The notes: generated from the sequence alone by a model not told the origin. A DNA stretch of 64,000 bases from Paenibacillus cymbidii (GCF_004764705.1 NZ_SHLX01000041.1:1-64000), one strand, 5' to 3'. Positions 7,753-16,586 are shown, numbered from the stretch's first letter. Program-made: numbers and translations.

Positions 7753-9396
7753 ATGGATAAACAACAAGCCGACCGTGTCATCAAGGATTACATCAAGCCG
7801 CTGTATGGGTTTGCTTTGAACCGAACGGGCAAGATCGCCGAAGCCGAGGAACTTGCGGGAAGAATAACGCTGGAGGTTTACCAGGCGCTGCTCAAAAAGA
7901 CGGAGGTTCTCGACCTGAACAGCTACGTCTTTAAAATCGCGCATTACGTGTGGGCGAAATACGTCGGTGAAAAAGTCAAAGCGATCAACCAATTGCGGAT
8001 CGATGACCACGAGGCGGTGTCCCGGGACGAGGGCTTCGACGCGATCCTCCGGCAAGAAGCAGCCGGGGCGTTGCGCCGGGAAATCGCTTTTTTATCCCAT
8101 CAGCAGCGGGAAATTGTAGTCAAGTATTACTACGACGGAATGAAAATCAGCGAAATCGCGGCGGTTATGGGGCTTTCCGGCGGTACGGTCAAGTGGCACT
8201 TATTCGAGGCGAAAAAGGAGCTGAAGATCAAGATGAACACCATCCGATCGATGGGCAATCTCGGCATCAATCCGATCCGCTTGTCAGGTTTGGGACATAG
8301 CGGGTCCGCGGGCAACAAAGGCGATACCTCAGACTTTCTGGCGACGGCCATCCGGCAAAACATTGCGTTCTCCGCTTATCACAAGCCGCGTACGGTCAAA
8401 GAAATGGCGGAAGAGTTGGGCGTTTCGCCCGTATTTATCGAGGATGAAGTCGAGGTGCTGGAGGAATACGGTTTTCTGGACCAACTGCCAGGCGGTAAAT
8501 ATCGTACAAATATGTTCATTAAAGATCCGTCCCCGGCGGAAAGTGAGGCGCTGCACCGATTGTTCGAATCGTATGCCGGGATTGCCGTAGAGCATTATTT
8601 CAAGGCGTTGTTCTCGATGGCTGAAGTATTTCGGGAAACCGGTGTCTATATTCCAGGCGATGACATCAATCTGCTGTTGTGGAGTCTCATTCCGTATGCC
8701 GGCAAGCGGCTGAGCTTCAAAGAACTTGTCAAGGTGAGTCACCAAGAGGTTTCGGTCAGCCGTAAAGACGGCGGCCATTACGTCGCGTATGCTACGATCG
8801 ACAAGGCATTCGACGTCAGTTTCGACCGCAACCTCTATTATGTTTGCGGCGATATGAGTCGGGATTCCGACGAGCCCGCAATGACGGCATGGCAAATCGA
8901 CACGTGCTGGTGCGGCAGGCAGAACGGTTGGAGGGACAATTTGAGTTCCGATTTTATTAGCCTGATGCACGTCATCCAGGGAGATTTGCCGCAAAATCAT
9001 CCGAACCTCGACGCCTACCGCCGTCTGTTCGACAAACAATACTTGCTGCGAACGGAAGCGGGTTTGGAAGTCAATATTGTTTACTGCAAGGATAAACAAA
9101 CGGGAGAGCGGCTGCATGCGGCGATTCCCCAACCGTCCGAACGAATCAGAGAAGCCGCAGCGGCATTGGACCAGGAGGTCTATCGCTTGCATCTGGACGG
9201 CCAGCCCGAACATGCGCACAAATATGTGCGTTATTGGTCCCAGAACAGCATGGCGTCGGGCTTCATGCGCGCCTACGTACTCAAGCATCTGGTCGACCGC
9301 GGGATGTTAACCGTACCGGAACCGCACCGGCAAAAAGGTATTTCGACGATTATGTTCATGAACCGTACGATGGGGAATCCTCTTACAAGCAGCTAG
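7753..9396 (+). CDS. Sigma-70-family (ECF-like) sigma factor with a roughly 380-residue C-terminal extension
   Basis: 547 residues, about three times the usual ECF length. Residues 1-80 fit sigma region 2 (DYIKPLYGFALNRTG; YVFKIAHYVWAKYV). Residues 110-160 fit region 4, with LSHQQREIVVKYYYDGMKIS and a helix-turn-helix ending GTVKWHL. From about 200 to 260 a winged-helix-like stretch follows (RTVKEMAEELGVSPVFIEDE, FLDQLPGGKYRT). The remaining 280 residues have no motif I recognise but include three cysteines close together near CGDMSRDSD and CWCGRQNG, a possible metal or redox site. SD AAGGAG sits eight bases before ATG 7753. No anti-sigma gene is adjacent, so the extension may do the sensing. 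Confidence 0.75.
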   Translation: MDKQQADRVIKDYIKPLYGFALNRTGKIAEAEELAGRITLEVYQALLKKTEVLDLNSYVFKIAHYVWAKYVGEKVKAINQLRIDDHEAVSRDEGFDAILRQEAAGALRREIAFLSHQQREIVVKYYYDGMKISEIAAVMGLSGGTVKWHLFEAKKELKIKMNTIRSMGNLGINPIRLSGLGHSGSAGNKGDTSDFLATAIRQNIAFSAYHKPRTVKEMAEELGVSPVFIEDEVEVLEEYGFLDQLPGGKYRTNMFIKDPSPAESEALHRLFESYAGIAVEHYFKALFSMAEVFRETGVYIPGDDINLLLWSLIPYAGKRLSFKELVKVSHQEVSVSRKDGGHYVAYATIDKAFDVSFDRNLYYVCGDMSRDSDEPAMTAWQIDTCWCGRQNGWRDNLSSDFISLMHVIQGDLPQNHPNLDAYRRLFDKQYLLRTEAGLEVNIVYCKDKQTGERLHAAIPQPSERIREAAAALDQEVYRLHLDGQPEHAHKYVRYWSQNSMASGFMRAYVLKHLVDRGMLTVPEPHRQKGISTIMFMNRTMGNPLTSS

Positions 9397-9495
9397 ACAA
9401 ATAAGCTCAATGAAATGGTAAAATTGGAGGAGGCAATCGCAGTAAGCCATGCGAGTCCCGATTGCGTCCGATTGAATGGAGGGGTCTTCCCAATT

Positions 9496-11457
9496 ATGCC
9501 GGAAAACGTTCAGCTTGTTCTGCATGTGTCGCCGCAAGGCAAGGATGACAATCCCGGAACGCGCGAGCAGCCGTTCCGGACGCCCGGACGGGCGAAGCAA
9601 GCCGTCAGAGAAACGAATCGCAACCAGACCGGCGATATCGTGGTGTATTTGCACGAAGGCGTTTATGAGATGACGGAGACATTGAGCTTTGATCAGCGGG
9701 ATTCGGGAAGCAACGGACATCAGGTGATCTATCGGGCATATCCGGGCGAGAAGCCGATCATGTCGGGCGGAAGAAAGCTTGGCGGCTGGCGCAAGGTGAA
9801 CCATCCCGTACTTGCCAACCTGTGGATGGCCGAAGTGCCCGGCAATGCGCATACGCGCCATCTGTACGTAAACGGCAGAAGGGCCGAATGGGCCAAAGGG
9901 CCGGTTGTGCAATCGGTTGCATGGGATTTGATTGTCGATCCCCATATGGAATTTTACAACCTGCTGGAGACGGTGACCGATTTCCAGGGCGAGAAGAAGG
10001 TATACGAAGGCTATCGGGCGACAGGCGCATATACCGCCATGGCCAACTGGGGCAATGTCGGCGACATTGAGTTCGTTTACGATGTCGGTTGGACGCATTG
10101 CATCCTCCCGGTGGATCGGGTCACGCCGCTTGACGACGGCAGCAGTGTATGGATCCGGATGAAACAGCCCGCATTCCGCGACGCGCAGATCAAGGGCGGC
10201 GTTCAAATCGGAGCCCCTAACTACATCCGGAATGCGTTCGAGCTGCTGAGCGAACCCGGGGAGTGGTACCAGGACCGGTCGAAACAGACGATTTATTATA
10301 TCCCGCGGGACGACGAAGACATGGAATCGGCGGAAACGATCGTACCTGTGCTCGAAAGATTGCTTGAATTGAAGGGTACGCTGGATGAACCCGTCAGCGG
10401 CATCCGCTTTGAAGGAATATCGTTCCGGCATTCGACCTTTTTGCGGCCGAGTGTGATCGGGCATGCGGAAATACAAGCGAATTTCGTTAAAAATCCGGCC
10501 ATCGACCTGCACCATACGTACGATCTCAAAACGCCTTCGGCCCTTGTATTGGATGCGGCCCGATCGGTTGTTTTTGAAGGATGCGAGTTTGAATGTTTGG
10601 GAAGCGGCGCGATCGACATTCAAAATGGTTCTTGTCACAATACAGTGCGGGGCTGTTGTTTTGTCGACATTGCGGCAAGCGCGGTCCAGATCGGCGATGT
10701 GAACCACAAGGACGCTCACCCGGAGGATGAAAGGACAACCGTCCGCCATAACACGGTCGCGAACAATGTATTTCGATCGATCGGAGTCGAATACAAGGGC
10801 AGTGTTGCGGTGCTGGCCGGGTATACCGATGGAACTGTCATTGCGCATAATGACATCGCCCATGTGGCCTATTCCGGCATATCCGTCGGTTGGGGATGGG
10901 GAGTGTGGGATCAAGGAGGCCGCGAGGATGAATGGGCCGGCGATTTGCCAAGGTACGATAAACCGACGGTAGCGCGCAATAACCGGATCGAGTACAACCG
11001 CATCAGCCAGGTAATGGAACGATTGAATGACGGCGCCGGCATCTATACGCTGTCGATGATGCCCGGCAGCGTCATCAAGGGCAATTTGATCCACGATAAC
11101 GGCGAAGGCGGCGCGGCGGGCGATGAAACCGGCGATATTCCGGACCGATCCGTCCTGCACAAAAAAGGGTTTCCCGGCGGCATTTATTTGGATGAAGGAA
11201 GCGGCGGCATCGAAATAACCGCAAATATCGTGTACAACGTGGTGCAGGCGTATTTTTACCATGTCCAGAAAGGAATTCCCGGCCGCAAGGATACCGTCCG
11301 CGTACACGGCAATTATTTGAACGTTTCTCCCGCGGATCGCCACTACCCTCACGATGCCGCGGCACTGGCGGGATTGGAGGAACCGTATCGGCATTTGCTG
11401 GCGTGTGCGGCAGCGGCGGAGCGCCCCATTTCGACAGCAAAATCGCTGCCGCGCTGA
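9496..11457 (+). CDS. Right-handed parallel beta-helix protein, GH141-like
   Basis: 653 residues from ATG 9496, with GGAGGGG 11 bases upstream. The opening VSPQGKDDNPGTREQPF followed by VVYLHEGVYEMTETL is the usual start of pectate-lyase-like helix proteins. Short repeats such as VRHNTVANNVFRSIG, VIAHNDIAHVAYSGISVG and IEYNRISQVM are coils. The insert between the first coils and the main helix resembles GH141 enzymes that act on pectin side chains. No signal peptide is visible, so it would act in the cytosol on imported oligosaccharides. It follows the sigma-factor gene by about 100 bases. The exact substrate is not readable. Confidence 0.8.
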   Translation: MPENVQLVLHVSPQGKDDNPGTREQPFRTPGRAKQAVRETNRNQTGDIVVYLHEGVYEMTETLSFDQRDSGSNGHQVIYRAYPGEKPIMSGGRKLGGWRKVNHPVLANLWMAEVPGNAHTRHLYVNGRRAEWAKGPVVQSVAWDLIVDPHMEFYNLLETVTDFQGEKKVYEGYRATGAYTAMANWGNVGDIEFVYDVGWTHCILPVDRVTPLDDGSSVWIRMKQPAFRDAQIKGGVQIGAPNYIRNAFELLSEPGEWYQDRSKQTIYYIPRDDEDMESAETIVPVLERLLELKGTLDEPVSGIRFEGISFRHSTFLRPSVIGHAEIQANFVKNPAIDLHHTYDLKTPSALVLDAARSVVFEGCEFECLGSGAIDIQNGSCHNTVRGCCFVDIAASAVQIGDVNHKDAHPEDERTTVRHNTVANNVFRSIGVEYKGSVAVLAGYTDGTVIAHNDIAHVAYSGISVGWGWGVWDQGGREDEWAGDLPRYDKPTVARNNRIEYNRISQVMERLNDGAGIYTLSMMPGSVIKGNLIHDNGEGGAAGDETGDIPDRSVLHKKGFPGGIYLDEGSGGIEITANIVYNVVQAYFYHVQKGIPGRKDTVRVHGNYLNVSPADRHYPHDAAALAGLEEPYRHLLACAAAAERPISTAKSLPR

Positions 11458-11491
11458 AATTTACCAGCTTTTAAATCACCTCCAACTAGCA

Positions 11492-11497
11492 TATAAT
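11492..11497 (+). promoter_or_regulatory. Consensus -10 box for the mqo leader
   Basis: TATAAT with no strong -35 partner visible. A transcript from here would begin near 11504 and would carry a first hairpin (CGAATC and GATTCG, about 11510-11530) and then the branched element at 11551-11629. Confidence 0.4.
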
Positions 11498-11550
11498 AGT
11501 TGATAGAACGAATCGTTTGACAAGATTCGCTACGGACGGATTGGTTATAG

Positions 11551-11629
11551 AGGTCCTGACAAGGGGTGTGACTCGGTCCCACCCTGGCTTGCCATGAAGC
11601 TGCAAGCAGGTGGACCTGCCATGTCCGCC
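11551..11629 (+). ncRNA. Candidate structured 5' leader of mqo (three-way junction with alternative hairpin)
   Basis: Three perfect stems nest: P1 AGGTCC 11551-11556 with GGACCT 11612-11617; P2 GGGTG 11564-11568 with CACCC 11580-11584; P3 GCTTGC 11587-11592 with GCAAGC 11602-11607. The 3' arm of P1 can instead form a hairpin, GGTGGAC 11609-11615 with GTCCGCC 11623-11629 (one G-U). The two states exclude each other, and the second lies about 14 bases before the AAGGAAGG ribosome binding site. I do not recognise a known riboswitch class. No U-run follows, so any control would act on translation. This is structure seen by eye, not a proven RNA. Confidence 0.4.
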
Positions 11630-11655
11630 ACTATCATCAAGTAAGGAAGGTTATT

Positions 11656-13158
11656 ATGAGCAACAAACAAACAAGATCCGACGTAATTTTAATTGGTGCC
11701 GGAGTCATGAGCGCGACGTTGGGAACGCTGTTGAAGGAATTGGTGCCGAACTGGAAGATTACCGTGTTCGAGAAGCTGGCGAGCGCGGGCGAGGAAAGCT
11801 CGAACGAGTGGAACAACGCGGGAACGGGCCACGCGGCGCTGTGCGAGCTGAACTACACCGAGGAGAAGGCGGACGGCTCCATCGACATCGGCAAAGCGAT
11901 CAAAATCAATGAACAGTTCCAGGTATCCCGGCAGTTCTGGTCGTACCTGGTCAACAAGAAGCAAATTCGGAACCCGCAGGATTTCATCATGCCGCTGCCC
12001 CATATGAGCATGGTGCAAGGCGAGAAGAATGTGGCGTTCCTTCGCAAACGGTTCGAGGCAATGGCGGCGAATCCGCTGTTTCAGGGAATGGAATTTTCCG
12101 ACGATCCGGACAAGCTGATGGAATGGATTCCGTTAATCATGCAAGGCAGAACCTCGCAAGAACCGATCGCCGCGACCAAAATCGACTCCGGTACGGATGT
12201 CAACTTTGGCGCTTTAACGCGTCTCTTGTTCGATCATCTAAAGAGCAAAAAGGTTGAAATGAAGTTCAAGCACAGCGTGGACAATCTGAAACGGACGGAC
12301 GACGGCTCGTGGGAGCTGAAGGTGCGCAATCTCGACACCGGCACCGTCGAACGTCATACGGCCAAGTTCGTCTTTATCGGCGGGGGCGGCGGAAGCTTGC
12401 CATTGCTGCAGAAGTCCGGCATCCCGGAAGGGAAAAATATCGGCGGCTTCCCGGTAAGCGGCCTGTTCATGGTGTGCAGAAATCCGGAAGTGGTCGAACA
12501 GCATCACGCCAAGGTGTACGGCAAAGCGCCGGTCGGCGCGCCGCCGATGTCCGTGCCGCATCTGGACACCCGCTTCATCGACAACAAGAAGTCGCTGCTC
12601 TTCGGACCGTTCGCCGGCTTCTCGCCGAAGTTTCTGAAGACCGGCTCGATGTTCGATCTGATCGGCTCCGTGAAGGCGAATAACCTGGGGACGATGCTGG
12701 CCGCGGGCGCCAAGAACATGTCCCTGACCAAATATTTGATCCAGCAGGTCATGCTGTCGAAAGAGAAGCGCATGGAAGAATTGCGGCAATTCATCCCGAA
12801 CGCGAAAAGCGAGGACTGGGACCTGCTCGTGGCCGGCCAACGCGTGCAGGTCATCAAGGACACCGACGCCGGCGGCAAAGGCACGCTGCAATTCGGCACG
12901 GAAGTGGTAAGCGACGCCGAGGGCACGATCGCCGCCTTGCTTGGCGCCTCCCCGGGCGCATCGACCGCCGTATCGGTCATGCTGGAATTGATCAAAAAAT
13001 GCTTCCCGCAGCACATGAAGGCATGGGAACCGAAATTGAAGGAAATGATTCCTTCCTACGGCGTACCGCTGCTGAAACATCCGGATCTGATTCGCCAAAT
13101 TCATACTTCCACGTCGCAATCGCTCGGCTTGAACCGCGAATTGCACCCGGCCATGTAG
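11656..13158 (+). CDS. mqo: Malate:quinone oxidoreductase
   Basis: 500 residues, the usual length. The N-terminal Rossmann motif LIGAGVMSATLG binds FAD, and SSNEWNNAGTGHAALCELNYT is typical of Mqo; it is split here as EWNNAGTGHAALCE. The C-terminal part has TDAGGKGTLQFGTEVVS and SPGASTAVSVML. The enzyme oxidises malate to oxaloacetate at the inner face of the membrane and passes electrons to quinone, in parallel with malate dehydrogenase. ATG 11656 has AAGGAAGG a few bases upstream. The leader carries the candidate structured element at 11551-11629. A strong terminator follows. Confidence 0.96.
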   Translation: MSNKQTRSDVILIGAGVMSATLGTLLKELVPNWKITVFEKLASAGEESSNEWNNAGTGHAALCELNYTEEKADGSIDIGKAIKINEQFQVSRQFWSYLVNKKQIRNPQDFIMPLPHMSMVQGEKNVAFLRKRFEAMAANPLFQGMEFSDDPDKLMEWIPLIMQGRTSQEPIAATKIDSGTDVNFGALTRLLFDHLKSKKVEMKFKHSVDNLKRTDDGSWELKVRNLDTGTVERHTAKFVFIGGGGGSLPLLQKSGIPEGKNIGGFPVSGLFMVCRNPEVVEQHHAKVYGKAPVGAPPMSVPHLDTRFIDNKKSLLFGPFAGFSPKFLKTGSMFDLIGSVKANNLGTMLAAGAKNMSLTKYLIQQVMLSKEKRMEELRQFIPNAKSEDWDLLVAGQRVQVIKDTDAGGKGTLQFGTEVVSDAEGTIAALLGASPGASTAVSVMLELIKKCFPQHMKAWEPKLKEMIPSYGVPLLKHPDLIRQIHTSTSQSLGLNRELHPAM

Positions 13159-13185
13159 GCCGGCGCTTCCGCGAATGAACACAGA

Positions 13186-13220
13186 AGCCTTCGCCCCGGT
13201 CACAGGGGCGAAGGCTTTTT
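13186..13220 (+). terminator. Intrinsic terminator of mqo
   Basis: A 12-bp perfect stem, AGCCTTCGCCCC and GGGGCGAAGGCT, with a 7-nt loop, followed directly by TTTT. It separates mqo from the convergent HxlR gene. Confidence 0.93.
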
Positions 13221-13233
13221 GGTTCGCCGCGGC

Positions 13234-13611
13234 TTATTTCAAGGCGAGGTCTTCGTTGACCTCGATCGATTCCACCGATCGCTCCTCGCCGTACAGCTCG
13301 TTCAAGTGCTGCACATGGGCCACGCCCCAATCGTTCAGCGCCTGGATCAGCGGCGTGATCCCTTTGCCGTACTCGGTGATCGAGTATTCGACTTTCGGCG
13401 GAATTTGCCGATAAATTTGCCGGTGCACAATATCGTGATACTCCAGCTCGCGCAGCTGGGAGGTCAGCATTTTTTTCGTAATGTCCGGAATCGCCTTCTG
13501 CAGTTGGCTGAACCGCAACGTCCCGCTCGAGAACAGGTGAAACAAAATGACCGGCTTCCACTTCCCGACCAAAATCTCCAGCGCCGTTTCCATTTTGCAA
13601 TTGTCCGCCAT
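13234..13611 (-). CDS. HxlR-family transcriptional regulator
   Basis: 125 residues, the family norm, from ATG 13611 with GGGGGAG eight bases upstream; a longer start at 13632 has no such site. The winged helix shows METALEILVGKWKPVILFHL and ITKKMLTSQLRELE. Cys5 (MADNCKMET) lies where YodB and HypR of Bacillus carry their redox- or electrophile-sensing cysteine. It is divergent from a dioxygenase and a quinone-reductase-like gene, and a palindrome lies in the shared gap. Sensing of quinones or aldehydes is inference from the family and neighbours. Confidence 0.88.
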   Translation of the reverse strand: MADNCKMETALEILVGKWKPVILFHLFSSGTLRFSQLQKAIPDITKKMLTSQLRELEYHDIVHRQIYRQIPPKVEYSITEYGKGITPLIQALNDWGVAHVQHLNELYGEERSVESIEVNEDLALK

Positions 13612-13638
13612 TGTTGCGCTCCCCCTTATCATCCGTAT

Positions 13639-13656
13639 GGTATCGAAATGGATACC
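13639..13656. promoter_or_regulatory. Candidate HxlR operator
   Basis: Inverted repeat GGTATC-N6-GATACC just upstream of the HxlR start, with a further half-site GGTATC close by. HxlR proteins usually bind such GTATC/GATAC palindromes. The position would allow autoregulation and control of the divergent genes. Confidence 0.55.
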
Positions 13657-13831
13657 AGGTATCTTTCATGTGCCTACTTCCGGCAATGGACCGTTGGGAT
13701 TATTATAGCGCTATACTTAGCCCCGCGACAACAAACAAGGCCGGTAACACATTTCGGGCAGATTATAGGGGAGACGCTGCACGATGAGCCGCTAAGGAGC
13801 GGAGCAGCAGCATCCAAAGGGGGCAACCGTC

Positions 13832-14599
13832 ATGCTTTCACCCGTCTTTTTGGCGCATGGCTCGCCATTTACGATTTTTGAGCAGTCCGAGTTTACGGCA
13901 TTTCTGCGGCGGTTCGGGCAATCGAGCCGGCCGAAGGCCATCGTCATCTTTTCGGCGCATTTCGAAAGCGAAGTGACGACCATTGCCGCCACCGACGATG
14001 TTCACGAGATGGTGTACGATTATTATGGGTTTCCCGCGCCCTTTTATCAGGTGCGGTATCCGGCGAGAGGGTCGACGATTGTCGCTTCTCTCGTGGAGGA
14101 ACGGCTGCGGCGGCACAACATCCCCGTCCGGCAGCATTACCGCGGCCTGGACCACGGCGTATTTCCGATCCTGATGCACGCCTATCCGGAAGCGGATATT
14201 CCGGTCGTGCCGGTATCCGTCAACCCGTACCTCCCCGCCAGACAGCAAATCGCCATCGGCGAAGCGCTGCAAGGGTTGGAGCAGGACGGCATTCTTGTCA
14301 TCGGCAGCGGCTTCCTGACCCACAACCTCCGCGAGTTCGACCGCGACAAGGATGCGCCGCCGCGCCCTTGGGCGGTGCAGTTCAAGGAGTGGATCACCGG
14401 CAAGGTGCTGGCCCGGGATATCGAGGCGTTAAGCCGCTACGACGAGCTCGCCCCGCATGCGGCGTTGGCCGTTCCGCGCGCGGAGCACTTCGTGCCGCTG
14501 CTGATCGCGCTCGGAAGCGGCACGCCCGGCCGCGACATCCGCGTGCTGTTCGATTCGCTGGAGCACGGCTCCGGCACGTCGCTCAGTTTTCAGTTTTAA
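13832..14599 (+). CDS. DODA/LigB-type extradiol ring-cleavage dioxygenase family protein
   Basis: 255 residues. Expected metal ligands are visible: H9 in LAHGSP, H43 in FSAHFE, and a late His in AEHFVPLLIALG; THN follows a GSGFL segment. This is the YgiD/DODA subgroup, 4,5-DOPA-type extradiol dioxygenases that open catechol rings with a metal at the active site. Many bacterial members have no proven substrate. It is divergent from an HxlR regulator and 39 bases before an NmrA-like oxidoreductase, consistent with catechol or quinone handling. The ATG is preceded by AAAGGGGG. Confidence 0.88.
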   Translation: MLSPVFLAHGSPFTIFEQSEFTAFLRRFGQSSRPKAIVIFSAHFESEVTTIAATDDVHEMVYDYYGFPAPFYQVRYPARGSTIVASLVEERLRRHNIPVRQHYRGLDHGVFPILMHAYPEADIPVVPVSVNPYLPARQQIAIGEALQGLEQDGILVIGSGFLTHNLREFDRDKDAPPRPWAVQFKEWITGKVLARDIEALSRYDELAPHAALAVPRAEHFVPLLIALGSGTPGRDIRVLFDSLEHGSGTSLSFQF

Positions 14600-14638
14600 G
14601 CTACATCTACTTGTCCCAAAAATAAGGAGGAATGTATC

Positions 14639-15490
14639 GTGAAACTTCTCGTAACCGGAGCAACAGGAAAGCTTGGCACCTTGGTCGTCGAAGCGCTGCT
14701 GCGGCAAGTGCCGGCGTCCGACATCGCCGTCAGCGTGCGCGATCCGCAGAAAGCCGGGCATTGGCGCGAGCTTGGGGTCGACGTGCGGTACGGCAATTTC
14801 AACGACGAGGCGTCGCTCGTATCCGCTTTTGCCGGAATCGATCGGCTGCTGTTCATTTCGACCGACGATCTGTTCAACCGCGTCAGCCAGCACAAGGCGG
14901 CCATTCGTGCGGCCCGGGCGGCGAATGTCGGGTTTATCGCTTATACGAGCGCGCCGAACGCCGCGGCGAGCAAGCTTGCGCTGGCCAAGGACCATCGAGA
15001 GACGGAAGCGGCAATCCGGGAGTCGGGAATACCGTACGCGATTCTGCGCAACAACTGGTATTTGGAAAATGAAGCAGGCACTTTCCACGCGGTCATGAAC
15101 GGAGCGCCGTGGGTTTCCGCTTCGGGAACGGGCAAAGTCGGCTGGGCCACTCGCCGCGATTTTGCCGATGCGGCAGTCAGCGTGTTAACCGGCCAGGGGC
15201 ACGAGAACAAGATTTATGAATTGTCGGGCCAGCCGCGTACACAGGAGGAATTGGCGGCGATTTTCGCCGAGGCGATGCAGCGGGACGTTCAAGTCGTGCC
15301 GATCGACGACGAAGCTTACGCCGGCGTGCTGAAGCAAGCCGGGCTGCCGGAGGCGGCAATCCCGATGTTCGTTTCGATCCAGCAAAACATCCGCGAGGGC
15401 GAGCTTGACATCGCCAGCGACGACCTGGAGCGGCTGCTCGGCCGTCCGGCGACGCCGCTTGGCGAGGCGATCCGGCAGTTGCTGGGCTGA
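14639..15490 (+). CDS. NmrA-like NAD(P)H:quinone oxidoreductase (QorB/YtfG type)
   Basis: 283 residues from a GTG start with AAGGAGG at the right distance. The N-terminal motif TGATGKLG is the dinucleotide-binding loop of the atypical SDR (NmrA/QOR2) group, followed by VSVRDPQKAGHW. No YxxxK dyad is expected in this subgroup. It probably reduces quinones with NADPH in the cytosol. Co-directional with the dioxygenase and followed by a terminator, so the two form an operon facing the HxlR gene. Confidence 0.87.
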   Translation: MKLLVTGATGKLGTLVVEALLRQVPASDIAVSVRDPQKAGHWRELGVDVRYGNFNDEASLVSAFAGIDRLLFISTDDLFNRVSQHKAAIRAARAANVGFIAYTSAPNAAASKLALAKDHRETEAAIRESGIPYAILRNNWYLENEAGTFHAVMNGAPWVSASGTGKVGWATRRDFADAAVSVLTGQGHENKIYELSGQPRTQEELAAIFAEAMQRDVQVVPIDDEAYAGVLKQAGLPEAAIPMFVSIQQNIREGELDIASDDLERLLGRPATPLGEAIRQLLG

Positions 15491-15510
15491 TGAATGCGGC
15501 TCAGGGAAAA

Positions 15511-15553
15511 GGCAGTCCGTAACCCCGACGGGGATACGGACTGCCTTTTTTTA
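15511..15553 (+). terminator. Intrinsic terminator of the dioxygenase-reductase operon
   Basis: An 11-bp stem GGCAGTCCGTA and TACGGACTGCC with a C/G-rich apical extension, followed by seven T. Confidence 0.93.
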
Positions 15554-15576
15554 ATAGATAAGAATGCTGGGCAACC

Positions 15577-15709
15577 AAAATAGCCCATGAAAAATGGCCT
15601 ATTTTCCTTCTATTGCCCAGTTCGCCTGAAATAGCCAGTGATTTCACTGGTTATTTTGAAGAGGCTGCCCGTTTTTGGCGAAATAGGCAAGAAAATAGGG
15701 CCTATTTGG
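15577..15709. repeat. Cluster of three family-1 intergenic hairpin repeats
   Basis: Units lie at 15577-15605, 15628-15657 and 15679-15709. The middle one (GAAATAGCCAGTG-ATTT-CACTGGTTATTT) differs by about two bases from the unit at 26168-26197. The spacer between 15491 and 15803 holds only the terminator and these units. Confidence 0.75.
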
Positions 15710-15803
15710 CAAGGGGTTAGTTGGCGATTGGGGGAATGGCGCTCATGAAACTTGCCCATATGGCCGCGGGGCTAAAAAGCAGCCTCTTCCGCATGCCGAT
15801 TGC

Positions 15804-16469
15804 TCAGGCGAAATACAGGAACGATCCCTCTCCGGCGATGTGCGTCATCAGCGCGTTGCGAATGGTCTCGAGGTCCCCCGCCTTCATGACGTCCAGCAGC
15901 TCCTGGTGATCTTGCTGGAACTTGCCGGCCTCGTAATGCGGCAGATTGAAATAGAAGTGCAGCGCCAGCTGATTGGAAATGCTTTTCCACGTCAAGGCTA
16001 CGGTTCGTTCGGCTGCGAGGCTGACGATCTTTTCATGGAAGGCCATGTCCAGCTCCACCAGCCGGTCGGCATGCTCTTCCTTGGACGGCAAGCCGAATTG
16101 ATCGACGATCAACTGCAGCTCGGCAAAATACGGCGAATCCGCGGGCATGGGCACAATATATTTTTTGATCACGTTCCATTCGAGATGGAAGCGGATCGGC
16201 AGCAGAATATCGCGCACTTCCTCGTAATTCATACTCGCGACCAGCGTTTCCTTGTACGGCTGCGACACCAGCAGTCCCTCGCGCTCGAGCTGCCGGATCG
16301 ATTCGCGGACCGGGCCGCGGCTGACGCCCATCTGCTCGGCGATGTCGGCTTCCTTGATCCGGCTGCCGGGGCGCAGCTTGCCGGTCAGAATGGCCCGCCG
16401 AATTTCGTTGGTGACCCGTTCCCGCAGCGACACGTTGACTTGTTTGTCGAACAGCGGCTGTTGTTCCAT
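15804..16469 (-). CDS. GntR-family (FadR/FCD subgroup) regulator
   Basis: 221 residues from ATG 16469, with GGACGGAGA upstream; a longer start at 16496 is less well placed. The N-terminal winged helix reads GKLRPGSRIKEADIAEQMGV and SRGPVRESIRQLEREGLL. The C-terminal all-helical FCD domain has D/H residues (ELDMAFHEKIV, HQELLDVMKAGD) that bind metal and a carboxylate ligand in this family. Divergent from an enolase-superfamily dehydratase with two palindromes between, so it most likely represses that operon and responds to its sugar-acid substrate. Confidence 0.9.
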   Translation of the reverse strand: MEQQPLFDKQVNVSLRERVTNEIRRAILTGKLRPGSRIKEADIAEQMGVSRGPVRESIRQLEREGLLVSQPYKETLVASMNYEEVRDILLPIRFHLEWNVIKKYIVPMPADSPYFAELQLIVDQFGLPSKEEHADRLVELDMAFHEKIVSLAAERTVALTWKSISNQLALHFYFNLPHYEAGKFQQDHQELLDVMKAGDLETIRNALMTHIAGEGSFLYFA

Positions 16470-16533
16470 GGCGATCTCCGTCCTTGTTTCCGACAATGGT
16501 ATATAAATGACTGTATCCGATTCGCCGCGCCAA

Positions 16534-16586
16534 TGTCAATTGACACAAAAATATTGTTGACAATATTCAAACTTCCTTTCTATACT
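16534..16586 (+). promoter_or_regulatory. Promoter and twin GntR operators of the sugar-acid operon
   Basis: TTGACA at 16557-16562 and TATACT at 16581-16586 with an 18-bp spacer. Two palindromes overlap or precede the -35: TGTCAATTGACA at 16534-16545 and AATATTG-TTGA-CAATATT around 16550-16567. Occupancy would block polymerase and the divergent regulator promoter. Confidence 0.7.

Noticed and set aside
9307..11394. 695-codon minus-strand frame
   Set aside because: Shadow of the beta-helix gene. No ribosome site and no coherent domain.
11517..11551. TTGACA near 11517 as the mqo promoter
   Set aside because: The nearest -10-like sequences are 22-23 bp away or poor at 17 bp, so the TATAAT at 11492 seems the better anchor.
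15560..15720. Possible CRISPR array from the repeated AAATAGCC units
   Set aside because: Units are palindromic, irregularly spaced and variable in sequence, and no cas genes are present.
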